A DNA stretch of 43,219 bases from CSP1-5 sp964348275 (GCA_964348275.1 CAYGBT010000024.1:1-43219), one strand, 5' to 3'. Shown: positions 14,876 through 23,625, counted from the stretch's first letter. A program made the numbers and translations. The notes: generated from the letters alone by a model not told the origin.

Positions 14876-15150
14876 TTGACAGGGGGCAGGTCCGTTAGTT
14901 ACTTACTGATCGCGGTCAGGAAATTTGTTGATCTTCGTCGGATGTTCGATCACTCTATGTCGATGCTTTACGTTGTCATGGAGGCGATCGACGGACAGGG
15001 AAAACGGTCAGCTCCGCGTAAATGGTAGCACCGTGGAACCGGGATAGGCTTAGGACTTTGTAGCCCACGTTCGGCACCACAGACGGCGCGGCAGACCAGA
15101 CGCCTTCTCGGGTGGAGTTCGGCTCCGGGAGGCGTCTTGCTTTTTCGAAG
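14876..15150 (+). promoter_or_regulatory. Leader-family copy with strong terminator, before amine oxidase operon
   Basis: TTGACA (14876-14881), 17-bp spacer, TTACTT. The core CGTGGAACCGGGATAGGCTT starts at about 15032 and is followed by AGCCCACGTTCGGC; CGTGG can pair with CCACG. The terminator arms GACGCCTTCTCGGG and CTCCGGGAGGCGTC, with TTGCTTTTTC after them, end at about 15147. The first gene starts 40 nt later, so an off-state terminator is plausible. Confidence 0.65.
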
Positions 15151-15186
15151 GGTCCACGAGATTGATGAGAAACGGGAGGGTCTCTC

Positions 15187-16854
15187 ATGCCCAACGCCGC
15201 TTTCCAAAACCTCTACGATTGTATTGTCTTAGGAGCGGGCATCGCGGGTGTGGCCGCCGCTCGGGACCTGCAGCAGAGTGGCTGTCGCGTCCTGCTGCTT
15301 GAGGGGTCAGATCGGATCGGCGGGCGGATGTATACCAAACGGACAGTTATTCAGAAGGATGGAAAATTCATTCCGTTAGAGGCTGGCGCGGAGTACATCC
15401 ATGTGAAGCGGCAGGACAGATACAGAGAATTTTGGGATGAAATTGATCGGCTCGGATTTTCCCCCTCAGAGTTTTCCAAGAGCGGCTCTTTGCTGCCGCC
15501 GATGGCACCGCGAAATCGGGTATTCTTTAAGTCGTATGACCGAACCGTACCCGTGTTGTTGTCACTCTCCGATGGAAATGTTCTTCGCATGGTCGATTTT
15601 CTTTTGGGCCTTCAGAAATTCGACGTAACCCAAAAGGAAGACGTGTCTGCGAAGGGATACATTGATAAAAAGAAAGAGAAATTCAAGAAACGTGGACAAG
15701 CGATGGCGGCGTACACGCTCTCCGCGCATACCCCGGGCCTCCTGGAGAAAATCAGTATTGGCGGTATGAGTGCGGACGGGATCCCCGATCAATTTCTCGA
15801 GCCCTCGGAGTTACGCCTCGAACTGAAAGAGGGCTCGGAGCAAAAAATCTGTGGGTACGACACACTGCCGGCAAAGATCACGCAACAGTTCCTGGGTCTG
15901 GGCGGCACGTTGAAGAAAAGCGATGCCGGTCAGACCAATATGAAGGTCATCAAGGTTGAAAGATCAGGAGACGGGATCATCACGATAAAGACCAAGGGAG
16001 GCGAGACGTTTTCGGGCCGCTCCGTGATCTGCACCTTTTCGGTCGGGATGCTTGATCCGCAAGACGGCGAGGGGGATGCCATCTTTGGGCAATTACTGAC
16101 AAAGGATAAAAGGACCGCACTTGAAGTGGTGAAGATGGGAGCAATTACAAAGTTCAGCCTGGAGTTCCGGAAACGCAAGTGGAAACACCACGGTCCCTGG
16201 TCCGGACAGATGACCGTGCTCAGCTATCCCGAGGGGGAGGCGCGGACCTTCTTTTCGGCGTATCCAGAGCAGGGGAATGGCCCTCACGTGCTCACGGCGT
16301 TGCTCATGAGCCAGGATCACGAGAAAATTAAGGATAAGAATGACCCCGATGCCATTCAACACCTCCTCGATGTCCTCCACGAAATTTATGAACCCAAGGG
16401 CAAACGGTGGACGCCCGCACGAGTGCTTGCCGGGACACGAGACCAACAGGGGAAATTTCATCCCAATTATTCTCGTCAAGATTGGTCGAAGGATGAGTTT
16501 GCAAAGGGAGGCAATTCTTACTTGATGTTTGTCCCGAAGGGGAAAAGAAAGATGCATATCACGAAAGTCCGCGAGGCGCTGAAGGATCCCCGCGAAACAC
16601 TTCCGCTGTTTTGGGCAGGCGAGGCGACAGCACCCGTATACGATCCGGACTACCAACCCTTGTCAGTGCACGGCGCCTTTATCAGCGGTGTCAGAGTTGC
16701 TCGGGATGTGCACCACTATTTAAAAGTCTCTACCGAGGATGCGGAGCGTTTCAAGCAGTACTATAAGAAGACGTATCTCGATAAAAAGAGAAAGAAAAAG
16801 AAGAAGCCGGCGCCAGTAGTCTGGTCTGTCGACGCCCAGGACAACAATGGATGA
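15187..16854 (+). CDS. FAD-dependent amine oxidase family protein
   Basis: 555 residues. The Rossmann motif VLGAGIAGVAAARDLQQSG (about residues 15-33) and GSDRIGGRMYT (GG-doublet motif) bind FAD. The C-terminus has LFWAGEATAPVY and the substrate/FAD motif PLSVHGAFISGVRVARDV. It belongs to the flavin monoamine/polyamine oxidase group; the substrate is unknown. A lysine-rich tail (KKKRKKKKKPAP in part) may contact membrane or nucleic acid. There is no signal peptide. Ribosome site GGGAGGG lies 6 nt before ATG 15187. It is first in a four-gene run. Confidence 0.85.
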   Translation: MPNAAFQNLYDCIVLGAGIAGVAAARDLQQSGCRVLLLEGSDRIGGRMYTKRTVIQKDGKFIPLEAGAEYIHVKRQDRYREFWDEIDRLGFSPSEFSKSGSLLPPMAPRNRVFFKSYDRTVPVLLSLSDGNVLRMVDFLLGLQKFDVTQKEDVSAKGYIDKKKEKFKKRGQAMAAYTLSAHTPGLLEKISIGGMSADGIPDQFLEPSELRLELKEGSEQKICGYDTLPAKITQQFLGLGGTLKKSDAGQTNMKVIKVERSGDGIITIKTKGGETFSGRSVICTFSVGMLDPQDGEGDAIFGQLLTKDKRTALEVVKMGAITKFSLEFRKRKWKHHGPWSGQMTVLSYPEGEARTFFSAYPEQGNGPHVLTALLMSQDHEKIKDKNDPDAIQHLLDVLHEIYEPKGKRWTPARVLAGTRDQQGKFHPNYSRQDWSKDEFAKGGNSYLMFVPKGKRKMHITKVREALKDPRETLPLFWAGEATAPVYDPDYQPLSVHGAFISGVRVARDVHHYLKVSTEDAERFKQYYKKTYLDKKRKKKKKPAPVVWSVDAQDNNG

Positions 16855-16993
16855 ATGATCGTAGCTAAACCTGAGGCGGGGTTCCCTGCTTGACCCAGCG
16901 GGTTCTCGCAATGGAGCATTTGGTGAGGAATAGGAAACGCATGGAGCGCAGGAAAAGCCACTTCGGAAACAACGACGAGTGCAGGAACGACTG

Positions 16994-18424
16994 ATGGGTC
17001 GCCTCCGCGTCATTCCGGGTGCCGTCCAGCCGCACTCGATTCGGGCGCTCGTGCTGGCTACGGGGCAAGGAACACCCCAGGTCGTTGTGCGGGGGGCCGA
17101 GGGCGGTCCCGGCATCCCGGCGACCGTGGTCCCGCTCCCGGTGTCCCAAGCCATGCAGACGGAGCTCGATCGGGACGGGGTTCGGCTGTTTTCCGCGAAC
17201 GCCAGAGGCTTGCAATCCGGAAACGAGTACGAGCTGCAAGCCGCCCACCTTGGAGCCAGCAGCCGCGTCCGGTTCCGGGCGCTGGCCCAGGAGCCTCCGG
17301 AAGACGGCCTGAAGGTTGTCGTGGCGAGCTGCTATTACGACTTCTTTCACCGGGACGCGGACTATCTGGAGACGCTGAAGTCGTCGTATTGCAAGGGCAC
17401 CGCGTTCAAGCTGCTCATCGGGGACAACCTCTACGTGGATGTCGCTCCGGACCAGCGATACATTCAAGGGGGCTACCGCGAGACCGTAGCGCTTTACCTG
17501 CGATACTTCTGGCACAGCGGCTATGCCGATGTGCTGGCGCACTCGCCGAACTTCACCACGTGGGACGATCACGAGTTTTGGAACGACTATCCGGAGCGTC
17601 AATGCCACCTCGCCCGCACCAGCGGCAAGGACCGGAAGGAGTACGTGCGCGCGGGCCAGGAGTGCCTCAAATATTTTCAGGCGGTGCTGAACAAGGACCT
17701 GCCCGATGGTAGCAACCTGTCCTATCGGATCGAAGATACCCCGATCGTGACCTTCTTCGTCGCAGACATGCGGAGCGCACGAACGCGGGTCAAGGACTCT
17801 CCGCGGTCCATGATGCCGGAAGAGGCGCTGGCGGACCTAGAGGAGTGGGCTCATTCTCTGACCCGGCCAGGGGTGCTCGTGGTTGGCCAACCCCTCTGGA
17901 TTGAGGAGGGGAGCTCCAGCGACCACAAACCCCCGGACTTTGTTCTGCAGTACGAGCGGATCTGGAGGGCAATTGCCGGGGCGCCAAAGGATATCCTCAT
18001 TGTTTCCGGGGATGTCCACCACAGCCGCATACTCGAGATCGGCCTTGGTAACAACCGGAACGTATACGAGTTCGTCACCTCACCCGCCTGCCACGTGCCA
18101 AAGGAGCTCACCATTGTGCTGGGGAGCTATAGCAGCCAGGGTCGTGATAAGCTTAAGGTGCCAGAATCAGTCCCGGTAGGAAACGCGCAGGGCCCCGCTC
18201 TCAAGCCGCGCCTGCTGCGCTACCTCTTTGGGACGAGCGTGCCAAACACCATTGGTGTGTTGAAGTTCCGGGCCAACCCGAATGGCAAGGTCTCTGTGGG
18301 ATGCTCGTTTCTGGATTGTCTGAAAAGGAGGCCGGCAAAGGCTGAGCCCCTGAAGATCAATTCGCGCAAGGTGGATCCCGCGTATCGGACGTGCCATGGT
18401 GAGGAGTTGTTCCGTCTGGGCTAA
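16994..18424 (+). CDS. PhoD-like metallophosphatase/phosphodiesterase
   Basis: 476 residues from ATG 16994 (AGGA 8 nt upstream; an in-frame GTG at 16979 has no site). Metal-binding motifs of the PhoD-like family are present: ASCYYDFF, LIGDNLYVD, TTWDDHEFWNDYP and VSGDVHHSR. Such enzymes hydrolyse phosphate mono- or diesters using Fe/Ca. PhoD is usually exported by Tat, but no signal peptide is seen here, so this copy may be cytosolic. It lies 140 nt after the amine oxidase gene and 27 nt before the next one, which suggests one transcript. Confidence 0.82.
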   Translation: MGRLRVIPGAVQPHSIRALVLATGQGTPQVVVRGAEGGPGIPATVVPLPVSQAMQTELDRDGVRLFSANARGLQSGNEYELQAAHLGASSRVRFRALAQEPPEDGLKVVVASCYYDFFHRDADYLETLKSSYCKGTAFKLLIGDNLYVDVAPDQRYIQGGYRETVALYLRYFWHSGYADVLAHSPNFTTWDDHEFWNDYPERQCHLARTSGKDRKEYVRAGQECLKYFQAVLNKDLPDGSNLSYRIEDTPIVTFFVADMRSARTRVKDSPRSMMPEEALADLEEWAHSLTRPGVLVVGQPLWIEEGSSSDHKPPDFVLQYERIWRAIAGAPKDILIVSGDVHHSRILEIGLGNNRNVYEFVTSPACHVPKELTIVLGSYSSQGRDKLKVPESVPVGNAQGPALKPRLLRYLFGTSVPNTIGVLKFRANPNGKVSVGCSFLDCLKRRPAKAEPLKINSRKVDPAYRTCHGEELFRLG

Positions 18425-18451
18425 GAAAGGCTGCAGGTTGGAGGAGGGGGC

Positions 18452-19285
18452 ATGAGATTTTCTACCGCAGAACGGTTCAGGATCAGGGAGATCAAGAAAA
18501 AGGATGTGACCGCAGAGGAGTTCTTTGGCCAGATTACAAAGATGACCTCAGCGGAGGATCGTCGGGGCGGGGTCCTGCTGGTCGGCGGTGTCAGTTCCCG
18601 GGATCTCGCGGTGCGGTATGCGCAGGCAGGACTGCGGATGGACAATCTACCGAGTTACTGGTCCCACGCGGCCCTGATCCTCGATTGGAAGGAGGGAGCG
18701 AGATTGGAAAACGTCATCGGCGCGGAGGCCTCCCTCGATCCCTTCGAGCCCGACAAGCAGGTGCCCGAGCGAAACGGGGTGACGCTCTTCCGGCTGGCGC
18801 GGTACGCTGACCGAGAGCGCTATCCCAACCTCGCTTTTGGCACGATCTGTGATGCCGAAAGTCGTGAGCTCAAAGATGAGATTCAAAAGGCCGCGCTGAG
18901 CCCCAACCGGGATCGCCTCCGATACCGCTTTTGGGAATGGCTGGGGGTCTGGGCAAGCTACACCGTTGCCCCGACCACTTCGGAGAACCCCGTTGCGAAT
19001 GAGATTCCGTTGCCCGCGGCCGCGTTTTGTGAGTACGCATACGAGGTCGCCGGCCTCGACCTCACCCCGGGTGCGACGGCTCCCAATGCCTGCCCGGAGC
19101 TACTCTGGAATACACTGCTTTACTGGCATCACCGCGTCGGCACCCAGGTGGGCAGAATTGAAGCCTGGAGCGTGGTCCGGCGTGATGAGGCACCTACCCG
19201 CACGCCGCTCTCCATCACCTTGGAGGCGGACTTGCGGGAGGCCAGTAAGAGTTTACCGGCTATCCAAAGGAAGAAGCCGAAGTAG
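18452..19285 (+). CDS. Possible permuted papain-like (YiiX-type) peptidase
   Basis: 277 residues. The region around residue 70 reads SYWSHAALILDW and resembles the conserved His of YiiX/NlpC-like permuted peptidases. AAAFCEYAYEVAGLDLTPG near residue 190 resembles the conserved Cys strand-helix. GVLLVGGVSSRDLAVRYAQ precedes them. In that family the pair cleaves or binds peptide or amide bonds of lipid or cell-wall substrates. The assignment rests on motif order only. The ribosome site GGAGGAGGGGG is directly before the ATG. It is third in the operon. Confidence 0.55.
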   Translation: MRFSTAERFRIREIKKKDVTAEEFFGQITKMTSAEDRRGGVLLVGGVSSRDLAVRYAQAGLRMDNLPSYWSHAALILDWKEGARLENVIGAEASLDPFEPDKQVPERNGVTLFRLARYADRERYPNLAFGTICDAESRELKDEIQKAALSPNRDRLRYRFWEWLGVWASYTVAPTTSENPVANEIPLPAAAFCEYAYEVAGLDLTPGATAPNACPELLWNTLLYWHHRVGTQVGRIEAWSVVRRDEAPTRTPLSITLEADLREASKSLPAIQRKKPK

Positions 19286-19381
19286 CGACGGGGGACGGCA
19301 TCCCGTAAACGGGAGCCAGGCATTGGCTGATTCGGAAGCATACCGCTCATTCAGTCGCGAAAGAGAGGAGACAGAGAGGCA

Positions 19382-19873
19382 ATGAGTCCCTATCGGGAAT
19401 TTCGGGAAATCCAAAGGGGTGCGGCGTCCCTGAAACGAGAGGCGGCGAGTGCGACAGCGGAGGGAAGAAAACTCCTCATGGCGTCCGCCCAGGAGTTGGA
19501 GAAACTGGCCCGTGTGATGCAGCGTCGTCCCGGGACCTCTGGCAAGACCCTCGACATGGCCTTCGCTCGTGCCCATCATGCCCTGGCCCGGCACTACCAC
19601 CAGAAAGCCATGGAATCCTGGGTCAGGAATGAGATCCAAAAAGCTGGCCAGGAGCTCAAGGCGGTGGCCAATCATCTGGAGCAAGGCTTGGTGTGGGTCG
19701 GACAGACGGCTGAACCCGGTCGTACGGCCACCATTAAAACCACGCATCTTCTTGCCGATGAATTGATCAAAGGAATCGGCTGGGCACCCGCAGAAGTCGG
19801 AACCCGTTTCAAAGCGGCTGGTAAGGAGATCGCGAACCTCGGCAAGAAGATCAGGCCTGCGAAGAAAACGTAG
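19382..19873 (+). CDS. Helical protein of unknown function
   Basis: 163 residues, predicted nearly all alpha-helical and rich in Ala, Lys and Glu. It runs from YREFREIQRGAASLKREAAS through FARAHHALARHYHQKAMES to FKAAGKEIANLGKKI. There is no signal or membrane segment. It resembles amphipathic apolipoprotein-like or phasin-like proteins in composition, but no family is recognised. GAGGAGACAGAGAGG precedes the ATG. It ends the four-gene run; a separate promoter for the next unit lies 47 nt after it. Confidence 0.6.
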   Translation: MSPYREFREIQRGAASLKREAASATAEGRKLLMASAQELEKLARVMQRRPGTSGKTLDMAFARAHHALARHYHQKAMESWVRNEIQKAGQELKAVANHLEQGLVWVGQTAEPGRTATIKTTHLLADELIKGIGWAPAEVGTRFKAAGKEIANLGKKIRPAKKT

Positions 19874-19919
19874 GACTGAGGGGAGCGCCACTCGATCTCG
19901 TCCCCGTCTTTGACGCCTC

Positions 19920-20087
19920 TTGACACCCCGGGCCCGCTGGGGGATACTGAGACCCCTACCAGGAGGGTCAGGGATGGAACCGGGGTGGCCTTGCCTCCAC
20001 GTTCGCTTACAGAGCCAGCGACGGCGCAAGAAGCATTGAGACGCCTTCCGAGACAGCGTACGGCCCGGAGGGCGTTTTACTTTTAGT
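19920..20087 (+). promoter_or_regulatory. Leader-family copy with terminator, before zinc-finger gene
   Basis: TTGACA (19920-19925), 17-bp spacer with CCCC/GGGG, GATACT (19943-19948). The core GATGGAACCGGGGTGGCCTT starts at about 19973. GGAGG upstream can pair with CCTCC after the core. The terminator arms ACGCCTTCCG and CGGAGGGCGT, followed by TTTACTTTT, end at about 20084. The complete promoter-core-terminator order makes this the best-preserved copy. Confidence 0.72.
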
Positions 20088-20164
20088 CCAGGATTCTCTT
20101 TCTTATATCATGCACGCGATCAAATACTGCGTGGGGTAGTACGCACGCAGAAGGAGATTGCACC

Positions 20165-20617
20165 ATGATCTGTCAAAAATGTGACGGAACCGGTCTGGTC
20201 CGTGTCACAAATTTTTCGAGCGCGAAAAGGCGTCGGAAGAACAGAAGACATATCTTGAGTGACAATGAATGTGGAGCATGTCGTGGGTCAGGAACGGTGA
20301 TACGGACTGAGCCGCACGCCGCTGGGTCTTCCAGGACCGGTCCCGACGACGATCCGTTTGTGGAACGTCAGATGCTTCTCGATGAGCTTGAGGATTCCTA
20401 TCTGGTCCACGACTTGAAGTCGACCCTCACAGAAAAGCTCCTTCAGATTGACCTGACGTCATCGGATGCAGAGCAACAAGTCAGAGAGCTTGGGATCATC
20501 CTGGAAGACGCAGGCGAAGAATACCTGGCACGGTTATTCCTTTCGTTCGAGTGTCTCGTCTTCCGGAGGCAGGCGAATAAGTTTCGGAAAAAAGTGTTTC
20601 GGGGAAAATGTCACTGA
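20165..20617 (+). CDS. Protein with DnaJ-type zinc-finger repeats
   Basis: 150 residues. Two CxxCxGxG motifs, CQKCDGTG (residues 3-10) and CGACRGSG (about 37-44), flank a basic loop (SAKRRRKNRRH). This is a two-motif zinc-binding unit like part of the DnaJ central domain. There is no J domain. The C-terminal half is helical and acidic then basic (VRELGIILEDAGEEYLARLF). It may bind RNA or unfolded protein; unknown. AGAAGGAG lies 8 nt before ATG 20165. It is followed closely by the sensor gene. Confidence 0.7.
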   Translation: MICQKCDGTGLVRVTNFSSAKRRRKNRRHILSDNECGACRGSGTVIRTEPHAAGSSRTGPDDDPFVERQMLLDELEDSYLVHDLKSTLTEKLLQIDLTSSDAEQQVRELGIILEDAGEEYLARLFLSFECLVFRRQANKFRKKVFRGKCH

Positions 20618-20674
20618 CAGTGCAGGGTGGGGACGGTCAGGACAAAAGACTGGTTGCCTTGTGAGGAACGCAAG

Positions 20675-21565
20675 TTGAGACCGAAAGACAAGACAAAAGA
20701 CCAGCTCATAAAAGAATTGGCCGCGATGCAACAACGCTTCGCTCAATTGGAAGCGTTGGAAGCCGAGCGCCGGCAGGCGAAGGAGGAGGCCGAGAAAAGC
20801 CACACCTATGCTCGGAACCTCATTGAGAGTTCCCTGGATATGATCATCGCCGTCGACCCAGATCGCCGAATCATGGAATTCAACCGGGCGGCCCAGGATA
20901 CGTTTGGCTATAGCAGAGAAGAGGTCCTGGGCCAGCACGTTGATATGCTGTATGCCAACCCCACGGACGGGCTGTCGGCACATGACACAGCCCGGAGGAC
21001 AGGGGGGTTCACCGGCGAAATCCTAAACAGGAAGAAAAGTGGTGACACGTTCCCCGCCTTCCTTGCCGCGTCGGTGCTGCGAGATCCGAACGGCCAATTC
21101 GTGGGCGTCATGGGTATCTCGAGAGATATCACCGAGCCCAAGCGGGTGGAGCAGGCGCTGGAACGACAGACGCATATCGATCGCCAACGAATGCAGATGC
21201 TCGAAGAGGCCTCTCGGACCACGTCCGACCTGCTCGCCACCATGTCCCATGAACTGCGAACCCGCCTGAACGCCATCATCGGCTTTTGCGAGCTCGTGAA
21301 GGATGGGCGCTTTGGCCCTCTCAACGAGAAGCAGCAACGGTATGTGGGCCACGTCCTGGTAAGCGCGCGGTACCTGCTCACCGTCATCAACGACATCCTG
21401 GATCTCGGCAAGGTCGAGCCGGGCAGGACGGAGCCACAACCGGAGCCCCTGTTTCTACTCGAAGAGTTAAGGGCGGACCTCGATAGCCTCCGCGCCGAGG
21501 CTGAGACGGAGGGCCTCGAGCATCAGCTCACCCTGCCCCTCCCGCGGGCACCCTCAGGTGCGTAG
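20675..21565 (+). CDS. PAS-HisKA sensor protein lacking the ATPase domain
   Basis: 296 residues from TTG 20675 (GAGGAA 6 nt upstream; a GTG at 20627 is the alternative). A coiled coil (about 1-45) is followed by a PAS domain (about 48-165: SLDMIIAVDPDRRIMEFNRA, then GISRDITEPK). A HisKA domain (about 185-250) follows with MSHELRTRLNAIIGF, containing the phospho-accepting His. The Pro after the His motif (HELRTPLN) is Arg here. The protein stops about 40 residues after HisKA, and no N, G1 or G2 box is present. It cannot autophosphorylate alone; it could be phosphorylated in trans, act as a dimerising decoy, or be truncated. Confidence 0.75.
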   Translation: MRPKDKTKDQLIKELAAMQQRFAQLEALEAERRQAKEEAEKSHTYARNLIESSLDMIIAVDPDRRIMEFNRAAQDTFGYSREEVLGQHVDMLYANPTDGLSAHDTARRTGGFTGEILNRKKSGDTFPAFLAASVLRDPNGQFVGVMGISRDITEPKRVEQALERQTHIDRQRMQMLEEASRTTSDLLATMSHELRTRLNAIIGFCELVKDGRFGPLNEKQQRYVGHVLVSARYLLTVINDILDLGKVEPGRTEPQPEPLFLLEELRADLDSLRAEAETEGLEHQLTLPLPRAPSGA

Positions 21566-21739
21566 AATCACCTTACCCCCATCATACCCATCGCTTCGCG
21601 TTTGCGTGTACGGACTGTTCGACCGAGGATCATATCGATAACTGACCAACCTCATTCACCATCCAGAGAGCTTGTTATACCTTTCACATAAAAGCTCACA
21701 AACCCCATGGCGACCGCTCGTGTTGCCGGGTGGGTGAAC

Positions 21740-21895
21740 GATGTATGTGGGGAGCGGAAGGCTCCTCCCAGGCGGTGCCGGAATGGAGCCGGGGTAACCA
21801 TAAGCCCCGCCTTTCCCTCACGTAGTATTGGTGGGTCACCACGCATACAGACGCCTTCGTGGGACTTGTTCGGCCTGGGAGGGCTTTTTCATTGA
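21740..21895 (+). promoter_or_regulatory. Leader-family copy with terminator
   Basis: The core AATGGAGCCGGGGTAACCAT starts at 21782. AGGCGG (21769-21774) pairs with CCGCCT (about 21807-21812), and the loop GGGG can pair with TCCC just after it; CGGGG/CCCCG is a competing hairpin. GACGCCTTCGTGGG and CCTGGGAGGGC, followed by TTTTTCATT, form the terminator (about 21850-21892). No TTGACA promoter was recognised upstream. Confidence 0.58.
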
Positions 21896-21911
21896 CAGAG
21901 AAGAGGAGGCC

Positions 21912-22222
21912 ATGGCAGCCAAGGTATCGGATTTAATTGCCGGGGAATACTCTCAGGAAAGTACCAACGGTCGATTCAGACCTGTCCCTGCGAAAACTGC
22001 AAGCAACAGAGAACAATCCGTTTCACAGCATGGGTCAATGAGATCCCCTATCAACTTTCCCCCTTGGAAGTCGCATTGCTCGAAAAGACTGGCAATCCTC
22101 TCCCATGGAGTGAAGCCCAGAGCACGCTAGACCTCCCGGCGACTATCGTTGATCAAGTCGTGCATCGCGCAAACACGAGTGCTGACGATTGCATTCAATT
22201 TCTCCGGTCACAAGGTTTTTAG
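21912..22222 (+). pseudogene. Small CPCENC zinc-motif protein, frameshifted
   Basis: ATG 21912 follows AGAGGAGG and encodes MAAKVSDLIAGEYSQESTNG. Near 21972-21983 the frame must shift by one base to reach CPCENCKQQRTIRFTAWVNE, continuing with PYQLSPLEVALLEKTGN and ending ADDCIQFLRSQGF with TAG at 22220. The two Cys pairs suggest metal binding. The product is about 103 residues if the shift is repaired. Family unknown. The intact leader and strong ribosome site suggest the lesion is recent or an error. Confidence 0.6.
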
Positions 22223-22259
22223 ATACTTGCAAGTCTTGGTCAGCGCTTCCCACGCGGCG

Positions 22260-22949
22260 TCAGGTTTCGGTCCTGGGGACACGCCGGCGGATCTCCACCT
22301 CGTCCTCCACACGCCGGACGCCGGGGATATTTTCGACGAGAACGCGTAGAGCCCGGCGGACCTCCGCGCGGTCGACGAAGCCCGTCAGACTCACCACCCC
22401 TCCGGCGACCGCGACTTGGACCGTAGGGAACTCGAGCCACTTTGTGCGCCTGAGTTCCTGGGAGACTCGTCGCTCGATCTCCGGGTCGGAGAGCGCCTCA
22501 GCCGGGGCGGCCACGGGACGCATGGCGAGCGCCCGAACCAGGTCCCGGCGGCTGACGATTCCAACCAGGCGACCCTCTCGAACGACCGGCACTCGTTTGA
22601 TCCGGTGCTCCTCGAGGATCTGAGCGACCTCCTCGACCGGGGTCTCTTCCGCGACGGTCACCGCCGGTTGATTCATCACGTCTTCGACGCGCCTTCCGTG
22701 GATCCGGGCAAACTCGGTCGCCATCTCCACGCGATCTGCCAGGAAGGCCAGCCACCATTTCTGGCGGCGCGGACTTTGAAGCCGACGGAGCAGGTCGGCT
22801 TCACTCACCACGCCGAGGACTTCGCCGCCGGCCCCCACGACCGGGACAGCGCTCACCCCCTTGTCCAGGAGGAGCCGCGTGAGGGCCTCGACCGACATTG
22901 TCGGCGTCGCCGTGACCACCTCGCTCGTCATCACGTCTCTTGCCAGCAT
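22260..22949 (-). CDS. CBS-domain pair with C-terminal BON domain
   Basis: 229 residues. CBS1 (about 3-58) starts ARDVMTSEVVTATPTMSVEA and CBS2 (about 83-140) starts VEDVMNQPAVTVAEETPVEE, with GIVSRRDLVRAL at the end. These usually bind adenosine nucleotides and sense energy state. The BON domain (about 160-225) has VQVAVAGGVVSLTGFVDRA and GVRRVEDEVEI, a lipid- or protein-binding module. Such CBS-BON proteins are soluble, and their partner is unknown. ATG 22949 has GTAGGAGGGG 4 nt upstream. It is convergent with the frameshifted gene. Confidence 0.88.
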   Translation of the reverse strand: MLARDVMTSEVVTATPTMSVEALTRLLLDKGVSAVPVVGAGGEVLGVVSEADLLRRLQSPRRQKWWLAFLADRVEMATEFARIHGRRVEDVMNQPAVTVAEETPVEEVAQILEEHRIKRVPVVREGRLVGIVSRRDLVRALAMRPVAAPAEALSDPEIERRVSQELRRTKWLEFPTVQVAVAGGVVSLTGFVDRAEVRRALRVLVENIPGVRRVEDEVEIRRRVPRTET

Positions 22950-23147
22950 GGCGCCCCTCCTACCCGTGTCCTGGGGGTATAAGCCCTCGCGTCTCCCTCC
23001 AGCTATGTCCAAGGGGGGTTTCGAGAATCGAGTGTTCTCAACAATAGGATGAGGGGGGACTGGTGTCAAGGACAACAGTGATCGCGTTTCGGACCGGGCG
23101 CGGGTCCGGCCTACGGTTTGCCAGTTCCCGGTCAGCCTCGGGGACGC

Positions 23148-23234
23148 TTGACACCCCTGGGCAATTTGGGGATACTCAAAACCTCATTGGCTTCTCATCA
23201 TCGGAGTCTCCGACTCTCCTGCAGGGGAGGGGGG
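23148..23234 (+). promoter_or_regulatory. Promoter and leader of PilZ gene
   Basis: TTGACA (23148-23153), 17-bp spacer with CCCC/GGGG, GATACT (23171-23176). The leader ends in CTCTCC-TGCA-GGGGAG, a hairpin that buries part of the ribosome site just before ATG 23235, so initiation may depend on melting it. Confidence 0.65.
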
Positions 23235-23549
23235 ATGAGTTCAAGTCCGAAACGGGTCCACGAGCGAGCGCCGGTCCATTTCGCTGTCGAGTACACCCAC
23301 GCGGGAAAGACAGGTCACGGGATCGGTCTCAACCTGAGCCAGGAGGGGATGTTCATTGCGACCGAACGACCGCCTCCGCCGGAGGCAGAGATCTTGCTCT
23401 CCTTCACACCGCCGGGGGTCTCCCAGCCTATCTCAATCCGAGGGCGGGTAGCGTGGGTGTGCACGGAGGCAGCATCGTCGAGTGAAATCACTGGGATGGG
23501 TGTACAATTTGTCGTCTACACGCTCACTCCACCTGAGATGACAAGGTAG
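23235..23549 (+). CDS. PilZ-domain protein, single domain
   Basis: 104 residues, a single PilZ domain. KRVHERAPVHFAVEY holds the basic RxxxR-type region (R-VHER, imperfect spacing) and LNLSQEGMFIAT matches NxSxxGxFI. VRGRVAW-like strands (IRGRVAWVCTEA) and GMGVQFVVYT complete the barrel. It is related to the second domain of the 35.8-kb protein (CLNMSQGGMFIATT). It is probably a c-di-GMP receptor, though the Gln-Glu in the turn may weaken binding. It has its own promoter and a leader-type terminator behind it. Confidence 0.82.
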   Translation: MSSSPKRVHERAPVHFAVEYTHAGKTGHGIGLNLSQEGMFIATERPPPPEAEILLSFTPPGVSQPISIRGRVAWVCTEAASSSEITGMGVQFVVYTLTPPEMTR

Positions 23550-23625
23550 CCCACGGCTTTCAGAATTGGCGCACCACGGACTCAGACGCTCTCTCGGGGG
23601 AGTCATGGCCTGAAGGGCGTTCTTG
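23550..23625 (+). terminator. Terminator that resembles the 3' half of the leader family
   Basis: AGCCCACGGC, then GCACCACGGAC and AGACGCTCTCTCGGG, then CCTGAAGGGCGTTCTTGATTT, matches the order in the 15.1-kb leader. Here it lies after a gene and has no core. It may be a leader fragment reused as a terminator, or the 3' end of a small RNA. Confidence 0.5.
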
